Below, in pieces: positions 27,738-36,849 of a stretch of DNA of 64,000 nt; positions within the stretch are counted from its first letter, which is position 1; each line of letters begins with the position of its first letter. Source of the DNA: Gammaproteobacteria bacterium (GTDB lineage Bacteria; Pseudomonadota; Gammaproteobacteria; Pseudomonadales; Azotimanducaceae_A). The stretch spans positions 415,909 through 479,908 of the forward strand of contig DUAT01000057.1 of NCBI GenBank assembly GCA_012960755.1. The letters run 5' to 3'. The notes beneath the pieces were generated by a model. That model was not told the DNA's origin. It did not search any database and saw only the letters and a list, made by a program, of their open reading frames with translations. A program made the position numbers and the translations under genes.

Positions 27738-29441
27738 TTATGCAAAGCCTAACTGATCACTAACCAGTTTCTGGGCTGCCAGGCTTTGTTCAGCAACATC
27801 CAGCGCACTCGCCGGTGCAACGCCATAGAGTTCGATTTCTGACAGATAATATTCAAGGGCTATGAGTACATCAGCCATGGTTTCAGCCAAGTGTTGAGTC
27901 TGCTCATCTTCGATACCGTTTTTTACCACCGCTTGAATGAATTTTTCGAAGTTTAAAAGAATCGATGCAGCCCTATCCAGATTCAGAACCTGAAAGCCAC
28001 CACGAATAGATGCCAGATTGTCGCTCATCTTACGCATATGCGTCAGTTCATAGTCTGATTTGATAAAGTTGCTCATTTCCTTCTTCGATTCGGCCAATCC
28101 AGCCAGAGCTTCCTTTATAACAATGGCCTCAGCTTCATTGAGCTGATTTTTTGCCACCATCGCTAACTTGGTCTCTTCATCAGCAACACCTTCAAAGTTC
28201 AGGTCCAGGCGGCTTAAATTCCCCAGGGTGCTTTCAATAAAAAGTAAACCATCTGCAACCTCCAGTAGATTTTCTTCCGAATAATCAGTGCCGTCGGCCC
28301 ATTCTCCAACGCTGTATTTAATTTTCGCAAGAATATCCGCCGGAGTTTTCAGGCCAACCACAGACAAAATATCCGAGGTACGCTGGAACATTGAGACCAG
28401 TGGTGATAAATCCACTTTGCCTGAATATCCCTTCGCAGCAGTTTCCAATGTGGCTTTGCTTTGAGACAGTTCCTCCTGCAAAACTTTGGCTACCGCCAGC
28501 ATGGTTTCTGCGGTCGGTCCATGAATAACCGATCTTTCTATCTGCAAAACCCTGTCCGTTACACTGAAACGTGCCAGCCCGAGCTTGCTAAAAACTTCTG
28601 AAATCGCCGGATCACTGGAGGCGGACAGGTTGACGAGATAGACGAGCTCGATGAGTAACTCTGGAGAAAACGTAATCTCTGTATTATCACAATCGTTCTC
28701 GAATACGCTTAACTCTCGCTCAACAAAAGACAGTACGCGCTTTCGGGTATAGTCCAACTGCAGGTCACCACTTAACAACCCTTCAAGCACGGCTTCTGTC
28801 AGTCGCCATTGAGTTCGGACAGGTGAGTCGCCCACTGAATCAGCCAGCCGGGCAACAGCTTGATGCATCAACGGTAATTTTAACTCAAGGTTTTCTTCAC
28901 GCAGCAGGCCAACCAGGCCAACCTGGTACATCAGCCGCATTCGGGACACCAGCGGTGCTAAATCGGGATCTTTTTTCGACCCCTCGGATAACAGGCTAAC
29001 CGGCTCGCTACATTCAAATTCAGCCATCTCTGATTCAAGAATCAACGCCTCGTTAAGCCCCGCGAGTAATCGATTAATAAATGGCAGCGCCAATGATGGC
29101 ACATCTTGATTACGGTCTGTTACATACTCAAAATAGCGAGGCAGCCACACGAAAGCCTGAGTCAGCGCATCAAAACAGAACTCCGACGCTGCAGGTTCAT
29201 CCGCCATCTTTTCCAGCATGTTCATCATTTCCTGGGCCAGCCTGAGCGCACCAGGCATCTGAAGCATCTTTAAGATACCTACGATATCGCCAATACATTG
29301 CTGACTGGCAGATATTGCATCATCTGCTGAGCGTCCGACAACAAAAGACTCAAATTGACCGGATGCTTTTTCCAGACTCGCTGCCAGTTGCGGCTGGAGA
29401 ACCTTCAGCGATGTTACTTCCAGAGGAATAATATCAATCAC
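27738..29441 (-). CDS. FimL-like protein with degenerate Hpt-like segments
   Basis: A 567-aa soluble helical protein resembling FimL, a homologue of the N-terminal part of the chemotaxis-type kinase ChpA/PilL that promotes cAMP signalling and type IV pilus function at the Pseudomonas pole. Segments near 47-72 (IGDIVGILKMLQMPGALRL) and about 470-500 (LASIRGGFQVLNLDRAASIL) align with Hpt motifs but lack the phosphorylatable His, as in FimL. A central MRLMYQVGLVGLLREEN-like block near 167-183 is also shared. The start is GTG 29441. It is the last gene of the stator-helicase block, 55 bases after the helicase stop, so it could be in the operon or have its own promoter. Confidence 0.68.
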   Translation of the reverse strand: MIDIIPLEVTSLKVLQPQLAASLEKASGQFESFVVGRSADDAISASQQCIGDIVGILKMLQMPGALRLAQEMMNMLEKMADEPAASEFCFDALTQAFVWLPRYFEYVTDRNQDVPSLALPFINRLLAGLNEALILESEMAEFECSEPVSLLSEGSKKDPDLAPLVSRMRLMYQVGLVGLLREENLELKLPLMHQAVARLADSVGDSPVRTQWRLTEAVLEGLLSGDLQLDYTRKRVLSFVERELSVFENDCDNTEITFSPELLIELVYLVNLSASSDPAISEVFSKLGLARFSVTDRVLQIERSVIHGPTAETMLAVAKVLQEELSQSKATLETAAKGYSGKVDLSPLVSMFQRTSDILSVVGLKTPADILAKIKYSVGEWADGTDYSEENLLEVADGLLFIESTLGNLSRLDLNFEGVADEETKLAMVAKNQLNEAEAIVIKEALAGLAESKKEMSNFIKSDYELTHMRKMSDNLASIRGGFQVLNLDRAASILLNFEKFIQAVVKNGIEDEQTQHLAETMADVLIALEYYLSEIELYGVAPASALDVAEQSLAAQKLVSDQLGFA

Positions 29442-29496
29442 ACAATTGCCCCGATTTACCTTTCATGACTTACGTACCTGTCTGCGTGCCAATTTA

Positions 29497-32400
29497 CTAA
29501 GCTGAACTTTCTGAAATTGCTTCCAGCTTCGATAATTTGGCGTTCTCATTTGAAAGAGCCTTGAGACTCCTTACCGACTCTGTTTTCTTTCTGCCTTCAC
29601 CTGTCTCAATCTGCTCCAGTCTGTGAATCAGTGACCGGAATGTCTGGCCGTTTTCATCGATCAATTCATGGGGAAAGACAAAAACGGGGTCAATTCCGGG
29701 AGAAGCACGCTTAAGCTGGAAAAAATAATCAACGATATTCTGCCCCGTGTTCTGGTCACATCCGAATCCAGACAAATCTACCAGGCCAACAACCTGTTTA
29801 GTTTCTCCCGCCGGAAAAGCGATAAGATCAACCACCCTTGACGCATCACCGACAACAATATCTTCACGAAAGTCGATACTTGCTTCCCAGATATTCTGAC
29901 GCACTTCCTGAATACTCCGCTTGCTGGATCTGTCCAGAGTGAATCTCAACAGACTCCCCAATAGAGATTCGTTCAGGACGTCGTCACCCGTATCGGCCGA
30001 TCGCTTAGCCGTGTTGTCCTTCTGTTGATGGTACGTCTTCCACAGATACCTGGTAATATTTGTGCGCCCGTGTTCAAGTTGATCAAAGTTACGGTGCAGG
30101 TAGTGAAAGGCTTTTTTCTTCGGTCGGCTCAGCAGCACATTCAGCTCGCCTTTTCTTTTATCCGCATCATCACCCTGTTTGAATGCACCCATGTTGTACC
30201 GTGTGACGTCCCAAAAATAGAAAATGTAATCCCGCTCCTTACCTTGCAGGGCCGCCCCAGCGCCGTCCAGAATATCTTCACCCCGGTTCAGTTTCCTGAG
30301 ATAGTTGTCTTTAACGGATTTCACATAAGGTTCGTTCTTGAGCAGGAAGTAACACAGGGCTACATCGGTTTCAACGTCGATCTTTTCCCCGGTCGTTTTT
30401 TCAATTTTCTTGAGGGTGCTGACCACGAAATCCATGAAGCGATCGATCATTTCGGTCTCAATGCCTTTGAATTTTCCGCTAGTAGGCTTTTTGGACGATT
30501 CAACACGCTGCTCGTTGTAGTTTACGACAACTGACGGTGCCTGTTGCGGTAGTCTCCATTGCATGATTCTTAGCTCATCGTTGTAAACGTACTTATTTGA
30601 GAACTCGATGATTTCTGCTGGACAGCGGTAGTGCTCATCCAACATCACTGAAGCCTGTTTGATGGATTTAACCAATGCGAATATATTCGAACCACCACCT
30701 TTGAAACCGCGCGCCTGGGTCGACCTTAAGTGTTCATCGAGCTCATGATCTTTAAACAGGTAGTCGTCAATCACCGAATCTTTTTGCAGTACGGTTTGTT
30801 TATCATCACCCACAACGAGAATTTTTTTCGCCCGGAACATTAACGAAAGAGAATCATCAACCCTGCATTGGGTCGCCTCATCGATAACGACAAGATCAAA
30901 ACTCTGTTCCACACAGGGCAGCAGGAATGGAACCACCTGCTTTCTGACTACCCATATCGGGAAGGTATCGAACAGGGCTTGGGTCAGCTCTTGAAAAACA
31001 TCACCGCTTTCACTGATGGATGTGAACTGTTTCAAGCTATCCACCAGGGCCATGATACTGGTGATTTTGTTGGTGCCCGAACCTGACCTGGATGCCGTAG
31101 CTGATTGAACAATTTCACGCAGATTTTCAGCCAGACGCTGCTTGACAATTTTGTCATGCTGCATATACAAGTCGTCAATCTCTTCCAGGTCACCCTGTAT
31201 TGATGTACCCTGATTCGTGTCTGCTCCAATTTCACCAGCCACCTGCCGATCCAGGCTACGGTACATACCCAATGCACAGTTGGGCGCCTCGCCAATCCGT
31301 ATGGATTCATGCATTTCCCTTAGCACCTGCCACAAACCGTCCGAGCAGGTATCAGATATTTTAAGGAGAGTAATCTGATCCTGAACCATATTTTGTAGTC
31401 TTCTCGTTTTTAGCAGTAATGGCGACCTGAACGCGATGCGTATCTTCCTGATCAGCCTGGCAAAACCGCTACCTTCGATGGAAGTCTGTGCCTTTATGAC
31501 GGACTCGAGATAACGTATAAGTTCATGGCGTGGGTATTCGCTGGTTGCGGCATGAAAAGCATCTACTGTCTTTATTTTCTTTCTCAGAATGCTCGCCAGT
31601 ATTTTTTTATCATCTATCAGCGTCTGTACCTCTGAAGGAAAATTCCTGGCGGGTATTTTGAAGAAATGGTAACAGTCTTCCATATTCTCACTGACGAGTT
31701 CAAAACGGTTTCTGACAAAGGAATCAATCAAACGTCGCTGCTGTAGTTTTTCATCCTGTAGCAAGCCGAGGAATTCCAGCAACCGGTAGTTCTTGGGATA
31801 GCTTTCACCTTTTTTCAACACCCTGTGATCAAACGGCACATCTTCACCCATTTGGCCAAGCATCTTGCAAGTAATCTGTAACGTCAGTGCTTCTATTTTT
31901 TCTTTCAGAACGACAAGCCTTTTTTCAAGTCTGCTTCCGCTACTGGGAACCCCGGGTGGAAGTTCCTGAACACTAAATGATTTCGTCAGCCTGGTTATCA
32001 GGTCAGGCAAACTCTGGTCACCGGTCTCTACTTCATCAACTACCTTGATAGCACTGAACAAAAGCTCCTTCCACTTAATTTCGGCTGGGGTTCCTTTGTC
32101 TTTTCCAACCAGATGATCCTGTAGTTTCTCTATTAAAGCCTCAATCGCGCCCTGTTGGTCACTGACGATGAGCATCCGCTGTTTACTGTTAATACAGTGA
32201 ATCAACAGATTCATAATGGTATGAGTCTTACCGGTGCCAGGGGGGCCTTCAAGCAACACCAGATCATGACTGTTAAGCCCTTCCACAAGATTTCTGGTAC
32301 TTTTTGGAAGCATGCCGGGCATCCAGACTATGGGGGCAAATTCATCTTTACGATGATCGTCTGTCTGCTGTTCCGGGATCAAAAACTTGCCCAGCAGGGA

Positions 32401-33873
32401 ATTGTAGAATCGCTTGGTAGAATGGTGCGCTATCGCATTGATTTTATCCAAATCAAGCTCAAGTGCCTGATCAATAGGATTCTGGAGTTTCGGCGCCCGG
32501 TACAGATACACACTCTGCAAATCACATTCGATACCCTGAATCGTGAGGTCTCCCAAAATACCGCCTTTTCCATTTTCGTCCTGGTAACCAAAAAGAATTT
32601 CCCTGGTTCTGTCAAATATGCTCTCTTTGATGGGCAGGTAACGTGACAAACAAATTCTGTCGTTCAACCTGTCAACGCTAACATCCTGGGCCAGCAAGGT
32701 TTTAAAAAACTTATCGACATTGTCCACTCCGGCAACCTTATTGCTGAACTTGTCGACCAGATTTGCAAGGGCAATATGGTTCAGGTAGAACTGACCGTTC
32801 TGTTTCGACTCAAGGTGAACCCCACGACCTGACTCACGAATACGGACCTTGGAATAGTAAAGTGGAAAACGAAACGTTTTTACTGATTTGTTAAAGGTAA
32901 ACAGCGCGTCAACAATTTCAAACCCCATATAAAAATCAGCGGATCGATCGCTGATAAAACGATTGCGAAACTCGCTGACTTGTGTGGGACTGAGTTCAAA
33001 ATAAAACTTTCCGTCCTCAAACCGCTTGACCTCTGGTGTGGCTAAAGGGATTGGGAACTGGGATAAAACTGGTTTCTTTTTCGCGCCTTTTTCCTCATCA
33101 TCATCAGCGACTGCGTACAGATTGACCTTTTTGTCCCCAAATACTTCTTCGTAATCAACCTTGATATTCTTTTCGTTAAGTCGTTCGCCTAGTTTTGGAC
33201 CAAAAAGGCTAGACTCTGCCTTCGCTCTCAAGCCGCTCTTCTCCACCACCGGCTTCGGCCGGGACTTTTTATCTGTATCATTCACGTCGATGTCCAGAAC
33301 CACCTTTTGTGCAAGACTCGGGGTGTATCGTTCTGTCTGCTGGAGCACGTCCTTGCGTAACACGAGACCGCTGGTAATGCTTTTACTGCCTTTCACAAAA
33401 CTAAACTGGAATAGTTTATGGTAGGAAATTATCTCACCCAGTACATCATTCGGATGCTGAAGTTTGTCACTGTAAAGAAGGCTGTCAAGCGCGTGCAGGC
33501 CGCGACGACTCACCGTGATGTACCCCGAGGAACCCTCTCTTTCTTCAATATCCTGAATAATCAGATTGTCCAAATCGGCGCTCGAAGACTTAAAATAAAA
33601 ATACTCCCGATTGAGAAACGAAACCGGATACTCAAAGGTCACGGGCTCTTTCTTGCTGAGTTCATTTTTAACGATCATCCTGATGCAGGCGCGAAATGGC
33701 CCAAAAATAAAACGGGGAATGAATATTTTTCGACCTTCCACCTTGTTCTCTAAGACATAAACCTGAAACCCATGATCATTGGTATAAAGCTGGATATGAA
33801 AAGCATTGCTACGACCACCTCTTTTCGATAGTCCTACCTCTGCACTTGATCGTCTGAAATTCGTTTTTCCCAT
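29497..33873 (-). CDS. Large SF1 (Upf1/DNA2-like) helicase-domain ATPase
   Basis: About 1458 aa, cytosolic. Residues 1-500 have no recognised domain. The SF1 core follows. Motif I is EGPPGTGKTHT near 542-553 and motif II is VVIDEATQ near 995-1002. Motif III is VVGDDKQ near 1020-1026. Motif IV is LDEHYRCPAEI near 1078-1088. Motif V is LQGKERDYIFYF near 1209-1220, and motif VI is ELNVLLSRPKKK near 1243-1254. A long insert (about 600-980) separates motifs I and II. The C-terminal part (about 1320-1430) has a strand-rich segment (RVVDLIAFPAG, VVGLVDLSGFG) weakly like the nuclease-fold domains that end some SF1 proteins, but no complete PD-(D/E)xK motif. GTG-ATG start; ATG 33873 is preferred. It follows the MotB-like gene by 29 bases. 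Confidence 0.85.
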   Translation of the reverse strand: MGKTNFRRSSAEVGLSKRGGRSNAFHIQLYTNDHGFQVYVLENKVEGRKIFIPRFIFGPFRACIRMIVKNELSKKEPVTFEYPVSFLNREYFYFKSSSADLDNLIIQDIEEREGSSGYITVSRRGLHALDSLLYSDKLQHPNDVLGEIISYHKLFQFSFVKGSKSITSGLVLRKDVLQQTERYTPSLAQKVVLDIDVNDTDKKSRPKPVVEKSGLRAKAESSLFGPKLGERLNEKNIKVDYEEVFGDKKVNLYAVADDDEEKGAKKKPVLSQFPIPLATPEVKRFEDGKFYFELSPTQVSEFRNRFISDRSADFYMGFEIVDALFTFNKSVKTFRFPLYYSKVRIRESGRGVHLESKQNGQFYLNHIALANLVDKFSNKVAGVDNVDKFFKTLLAQDVSVDRLNDRICLSRYLPIKESIFDRTREILFGYQDENGKGGILGDLTIQGIECDLQSVYLYRAPKLQNPIDQALELDLDKINAIAHHSTKRFYNSLLGKFLIPEQQTDDHRKDEFAPIVWMPGMLPKSTRNLVEGLNSHDLVLLEGPPGTGKTHTIMNLLIHCINSKQRMLIVSDQQGAIEALIEKLQDHLVGKDKGTPAEIKWKELLFSAIKVVDEVETGDQSLPDLITRLTKSFSVQELPPGVPSSGSRLEKRLVVLKEKIEALTLQITCKMLGQMGEDVPFDHRVLKKGESYPKNYRLLEFLGLLQDEKLQQRRLIDSFVRNRFELVSENMEDCYHFFKIPARNFPSEVQTLIDDKKILASILRKKIKTVDAFHAATSEYPRHELIRYLESVIKAQTSIEGSGFARLIRKIRIAFRSPLLLKTRRLQNMVQDQITLLKISDTCSDGLWQVLREMHESIRIGEAPNCALGMYRSLDRQVAGEIGADTNQGTSIQGDLEEIDDLYMQHDKIVKQRLAENLREIVQSATASRSGSGTNKITSIMALVDSLKQFTSISESGDVFQELTQALFDTFPIWVVRKQVVPFLLPCVEQSFDLVVIDEATQCRVDDSLSLMFRAKKILVVGDDKQTVLQKDSVIDDYLFKDHELDEHLRSTQARGFKGGGSNIFALVKSIKQASVMLDEHYRCPAEIIEFSNKYVYNDELRIMQWRLPQQAPSVVVNYNEQRVESSKKPTSGKFKGIETEMIDRFMDFVVSTLKKIEKTTGEKIDVETDVALCYFLLKNEPYVKSVKDNYLRKLNRGEDILDGAGAALQGKERDYIFYFWDVTRYNMGAFKQGDDADKRKGELNVLLSRPKKKAFHYLHRNFDQLEHGRTNITRYLWKTYHQQKDNTAKRSADTGDDVLNESLLGSLLRFTLDRSSKRSIQEVRQNIWEASIDFREDIVVGDASRVVDLIAFPAGETKQVVGLVDLSGFGCDQNTGQNIVDYFFQLKRASPGIDPVFVFPHELIDENGQTFRSLIHRLEQIETGEGRKKTESVRSLKALSNENAKLSKLEAISESSA

Positions 33874-33902
33874 CACTTTTCCATACCTTTCCCCATTAAG
33901 GG

Positions 33903-34547
33903 CTATCTTATTAACAGCGAAACCCGTCTGTTACGCGCCCTGGCTTTCTCCAGCGCTATGCCACTTTTACCTTTAACATCAACCAGCGAACGGGTATCGG
34001 CGTAACCCACTGCACGCAGCCTTTCAGCTGAGAATCCAAAGGAACTCAAGTGCAGTATCACACTGCTGGCTCTCTTTCCGCTTAGACTCCAATTGGTTTC
34101 CACCTCACCGTCATATCGTCTATAAAGAGGCACATCATCGCTGTGCCCTTCAACATCGATAAGATATTGCGTCTTCCGAATTTCTTTTAACAGTGGGGCA
34201 ATAGAGTCGAGCGCTTCACCTCTAATCTGGGCCTTACCCATGGCAAATAGAACACCCGTATCCAGGTCAAGCCGAACACCATCTTTCGCCAGTTGAACAG
34301 TTGCACCGGGAATACCTGGTGCCTTTTCAATGATTTTTTGCAAAGAATCTGCCAATTCAACTAAAGTATTCTCAGTCTTGCCTGTCATCACGCTTTTTAT
34401 CTTCTCGAAAGAGCCTACTTCGATGTTACTCATACTAAGTAGCATTACGAAAAAGACGCAGAGGATTACCATCAGGTCGCCAAAACTCACGTAAAAAGAA
34501 TCAAGCCCTGTTTCGTCATGTTCCGCTTCCAGCTGATCCAGGTTCAT
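33903..34547 (-). CDS. MotB/PomB-like stator subunit (OmpA domain)
   Basis: A 214-aa inner-membrane protein with one TM (about 19-41). The TM carries Asp24 in FGDLMVILCVFFVMLLS, the residue matching the ion-binding Asp24 of PomB and Asp32 of MotB. An OmpA peptidoglycan-binding domain covers about 125-213 (DVEGHSDD, NWSLSGKRA, RARNRRV). It is shorter than flagellar MotB (about 300 aa), with a reduced linker. Its ATG overlaps the MotA-like stop as ATGA, so the two subunits are translationally coupled. ZorB of Zorya has the same architecture. No flagellar or chemotaxis gene is nearby. Confidence 0.88.
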   Translation of the reverse strand: MNLDQLEAEHDETGLDSFYVSFGDLMVILCVFFVMLLSMSNIEVGSFEKIKSVMTGKTENTLVELADSLQKIIEKAPGIPGATVQLAKDGVRLDLDTGVLFAMGKAQIRGEALDSIAPLLKEIRKTQYLIDVEGHSDDVPLYRRYDGEVETNWSLSGKRASSVILHLSSFGFSAERLRAVGYADTRSLVDVKGKSGIALEKARARNRRVSLLIR

Positions 34548-35344
34548 ACCGCCACACCCAGTTTCTTGTTCATCGCCATCGAATCCAGTTGCCGGTCTTC
34601 CCGCCGCAGCAGGACACTAACCCTGTTCATCAGCAGCTTGTGAGTTTCCACATACACAATGTTGTGGTGCTCAAGTCGACCAGCCAGAGGGGTGAACACC
34701 AGTGACCCCAGTACTGAACCAAATGCGGTTGTCATCAAGGCCAGAGACATCGCTGGCCCGATCTTTGTCGGGTCTTCCAGAGTCTGCAATACCTGGATAA
34801 GCCCTATCACCGTACCTAACAACCCCAGTGCCGGAGCGATCTTGGCGCCTTTATTCAGAAGTGAAACTGCTATTTTTCTAACCAGAAATATCGAAGCGAC
34901 ACGATTGCTAACAAAGTCCTCTATTTCTTCATAAAAAAGTTTCTCTTTCGCCATGTAAATGATGTCATTCAGCAATTCACCCTCAATTTCCTTACCATCT
35001 CGAAGCTCAAGAATACTGCCTCCGGTAATAATGGCTTCGTCCAGCTCTTCAATGGCAGGGTTGAGGTATTTTACCGGGTTGGTAATAAAGGAGCGTACGA
35101 CTAGCAACAATGTATGAAAAAAAGTTCCCAGGTCGAATTGAAACAACAGGACACCCAGGGTGCCTCCTATCACAAAGAAGAAACTCCGGAAATCGTTAAA
35201 CATCAGGTTGTTGTTTTCACCTGAATCAAAGCCAATAGCTGTAACTAGAACAGCCACCAGCAAGCCGGTACTGAAGAATACCGTTATAGGGTCAAACCTC
35301 TTCTTTGAAATGCTTAAGTACTTTTTCTCTTGTAGACCAATCAT
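34544..35344 (-). CDS. MotA/PomA-like stator subunit
   Basis: A 266-aa inner-membrane protein with four TMs (about 19-39, 54-76, 168-187, 198-221). The TM3/TM4 pattern APALGLLGTVIGLI and GPAMSLALMTTAFGSVLG matches PomA/MotC, including the two conserved prolines (171 and 197). The cytoplasmic loop between TM2 and TM3 has normal MotA length. Unlike ZorA, it has no long coiled-coil tail after TM4. Its ATG overlaps the stop of the coiled-coil gene upstream (ATGA). With the MotB-like product it should form an ion-driven MotA5B2-type unit; what it drives is unknown. Confidence 0.88.
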   Translation of the reverse strand: MIGLQEKKYLSISKKRFDPITVFFSTGLLVAVLVTAIGFDSGENNNLMFNDFRSFFFVIGGTLGVLLFQFDLGTFFHTLLLVVRSFITNPVKYLNPAIEELDEAIITGGSILELRDGKEIEGELLNDIIYMAKEKLFYEEIEDFVSNRVASIFLVRKIAVSLLNKGAKIAPALGLLGTVIGLIQVLQTLEDPTKIGPAMSLALMTTAFGSVLGSLVFTPLAGRLEHHNIVYVETHKLLMNRVSVLLRREDRQLDSMAMNKKLGVAV

Positions 35345-36465
35345 GATTTACCCTCTAACGGTTGCCCCTGGGTTGAGCCTAAATCGACCAGCTGATTTCG
35401 GGCAAGGCTGTAAACAAGGAGCTGTTCCTCTATCCGATTGTTGAAGTATTTCGAATCAGTAGAGGCAAGAACAGAAAATCGAACCACGTAACCATCAGCG
35501 ATTGAAATAACAACTTTCATTCCACGCTCCAATGATTCTATTGTTGCCGCCTCCATATTATTCAGCGCTTTGACCTGAAATTCGTTGCGCATCGAATCAC
35601 GTGCCTTGAACCTGTTCCCTTCTACGTACAACAGGTCCGCAGTGCGCCTCTCCAGACTCCCTAGCTCCTCGCTGTCGAAGAAAATAATACCGGCAGGAGA
35701 CGCCTCAATGGGATCGAAAGTGATCAGGCAGCGAGCTTGTAAATCAGGGACTCTATCCAGCATATGCGTGGGGACGTCAATCACCTCACGGTCGCATTTT
35801 ATCTTCACAATTCTCTGCCTCAGATCCACCTGCTCAACCCGGCAGATTTTCGCGTTGTCAGGCAATATACGTTGAGAGTCCAATGCCCGGGATGCCCTAC
35901 TGAGGGACTTTTGTTCCCGGCTCAACTGATAGGTAAGCTCACTGACCTGATCGCTAAGCTCGTTGTTAGTTTTTTTAAGTTCCTTTATCTCCGCCAGCAG
36001 ATCTTTGTTCTTTTTCAGTTCAGGGCCGGTTCCCGGGGACATTTTTTCAGGTTCCGCCAGCCTCGATTCATATTTAGCAATTTCACTGTAGAAACTCTTG
36101 AGCACGGCTCCCACTTTATTTTTTTGTGGCAGTTCAAATCTAATACAAGGGTAATAAGCATTCACCTTGAACTGAGATGAATCTGCATCACCGTTGTCAG
36201 AACGACTGGCATGAACAGAGAAAACAAAACTATCCAGGCAAGACAGTATATTCTCAAGATTAGGGACAAAACCGTGAGCATCCAGAACCGATTTGATCAT
36301 GCTGACCGGGTTTGAAAACAGAACACGGTCAATGGTGATGTAAAAAAACTTCTTTTCGTTATTGAAGTCAACGACTGACAGATTTTTGTCAATAGAAGCT
36401 TTCGAAAGATCCACAAGATCTTTCTCAGAGATTACCTCGAGTCTTTCTTTTTCAAAAATGGCCAT
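35341..36465 (-). CDS. Coiled-coil protein of unknown function, first gene of the stator-helicase operon
   Basis: A 374-aa soluble protein with no recognised family. Residues 1-135 are mixed alpha/beta (FFYITIDRVLF; PCIRFELPQ). Residues about 150-198 form a Lys/Glu/Leu-rich coiled coil (LLAEIKELKKTNNELSDQVS). Residues 205-335 are beta-rich (RIVKIKCDREVIDVPTHMLD; MKVVISIADGYVVRFSV). There is no signal peptide or TM. Start ATG 36465 with AAGG about 8 nt upstream. It is coupled to the MotA-like gene by ATGA overlap. It could supply in trans the cytoplasmic coiled-coil element that canonical ZorA carries as a tail; this is inference. Confidence 0.72.
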   Translation of the reverse strand: MAIFEKERLEVISEKDLVDLSKASIDKNLSVVDFNNEKKFFYITIDRVLFSNPVSMIKSVLDAHGFVPNLENILSCLDSFVFSVHASRSDNGDADSSQFKVNAYYPCIRFELPQKNKVGAVLKSFYSEIAKYESRLAEPEKMSPGTGPELKKNKDLLAEIKELKKTNNELSDQVSELTYQLSREQKSLSRASRALDSQRILPDNAKICRVEQVDLRQRIVKIKCDREVIDVPTHMLDRVPDLQARCLITFDPIEASPAGIIFFDSEELGSLERRTADLLYVEGNRFKARDSMRNEFQVKALNNMEAATIESLERGMKVVISIADGYVVRFSVLASTDSKYFNNRIEEQLLVYSLARNQLVDLGSTQGQPLEGKS

Positions 36466-36849
36466 TTACTCTGCCTTAACGAAACTCCACCTCTACCGCT
36501 GTAATCGGGAGATGTTTTGCAATGATATAAGAGGATTACTGACAGCATTAACGGCGTTATCCCGACAATCTAGCTAGCTCTTGTCTATCTCCAAACAAGT
36601 ACCTGCTAAAATATTAGTCTAGTTCAAGCCGCAAACCTATAGTACAAACTGCAGTTCGTCGGCACTCCTATCGACCTCATCCATGAGTCGCACTTACGAT
36701 CCCGCATTCGGGGAAATTGGAGGGATAGCAGAGCAGTTCAGGCCTTTGGGCTAACAAACTTCGGAGTAGGTGGACTCGGGAAATGGGAACTTACCGCAGA
36801 TATTTAATAGACGAAACTACGTTATTCTGGAGTGAGCGGTAGCTCGTCT
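36466..36849. other. Intergenic region upstream of the stator-helicase operon
   Basis: 384 bases between the response regulator stop and the operon's first start, both minus strand. It should hold the operon promoter; on the minus strand TATATCAT lies about 55 bases before the start as a possible -10, without a good -35. No ORF, repeat or terminator stands out. Confidence 0.4.

Noticed and set aside
30025..30534. 169-codon plus-strand ORF inside the helicase gene
   Set aside because: Antisense shadow; it covers the complementary strand of helicase motifs V and VI.
32155..32646. 163-codon plus-strand ORF inside the helicase gene
   Set aside because: It is the antisense shadow of the helicase gene, which has intact motifs over the whole stretch.
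33903..35344. Ordinary flagellar motAB pair
   Set aside because: No flagellar or chemotaxis genes are within the window, MotB is short, and the genes are tightly linked with a helicase gene. It cannot be fully excluded without the rest of the genome.
29497..36465. Calling the operon a canonical Zorya type I, II or III system
   Set aside because: No Snf2-like ZorD, HNH ZorE, or ZorF/ZorG is recognisable, and the MotA-like protein lacks the ZorA tail. The likeness is in logic, not in the full gene set.
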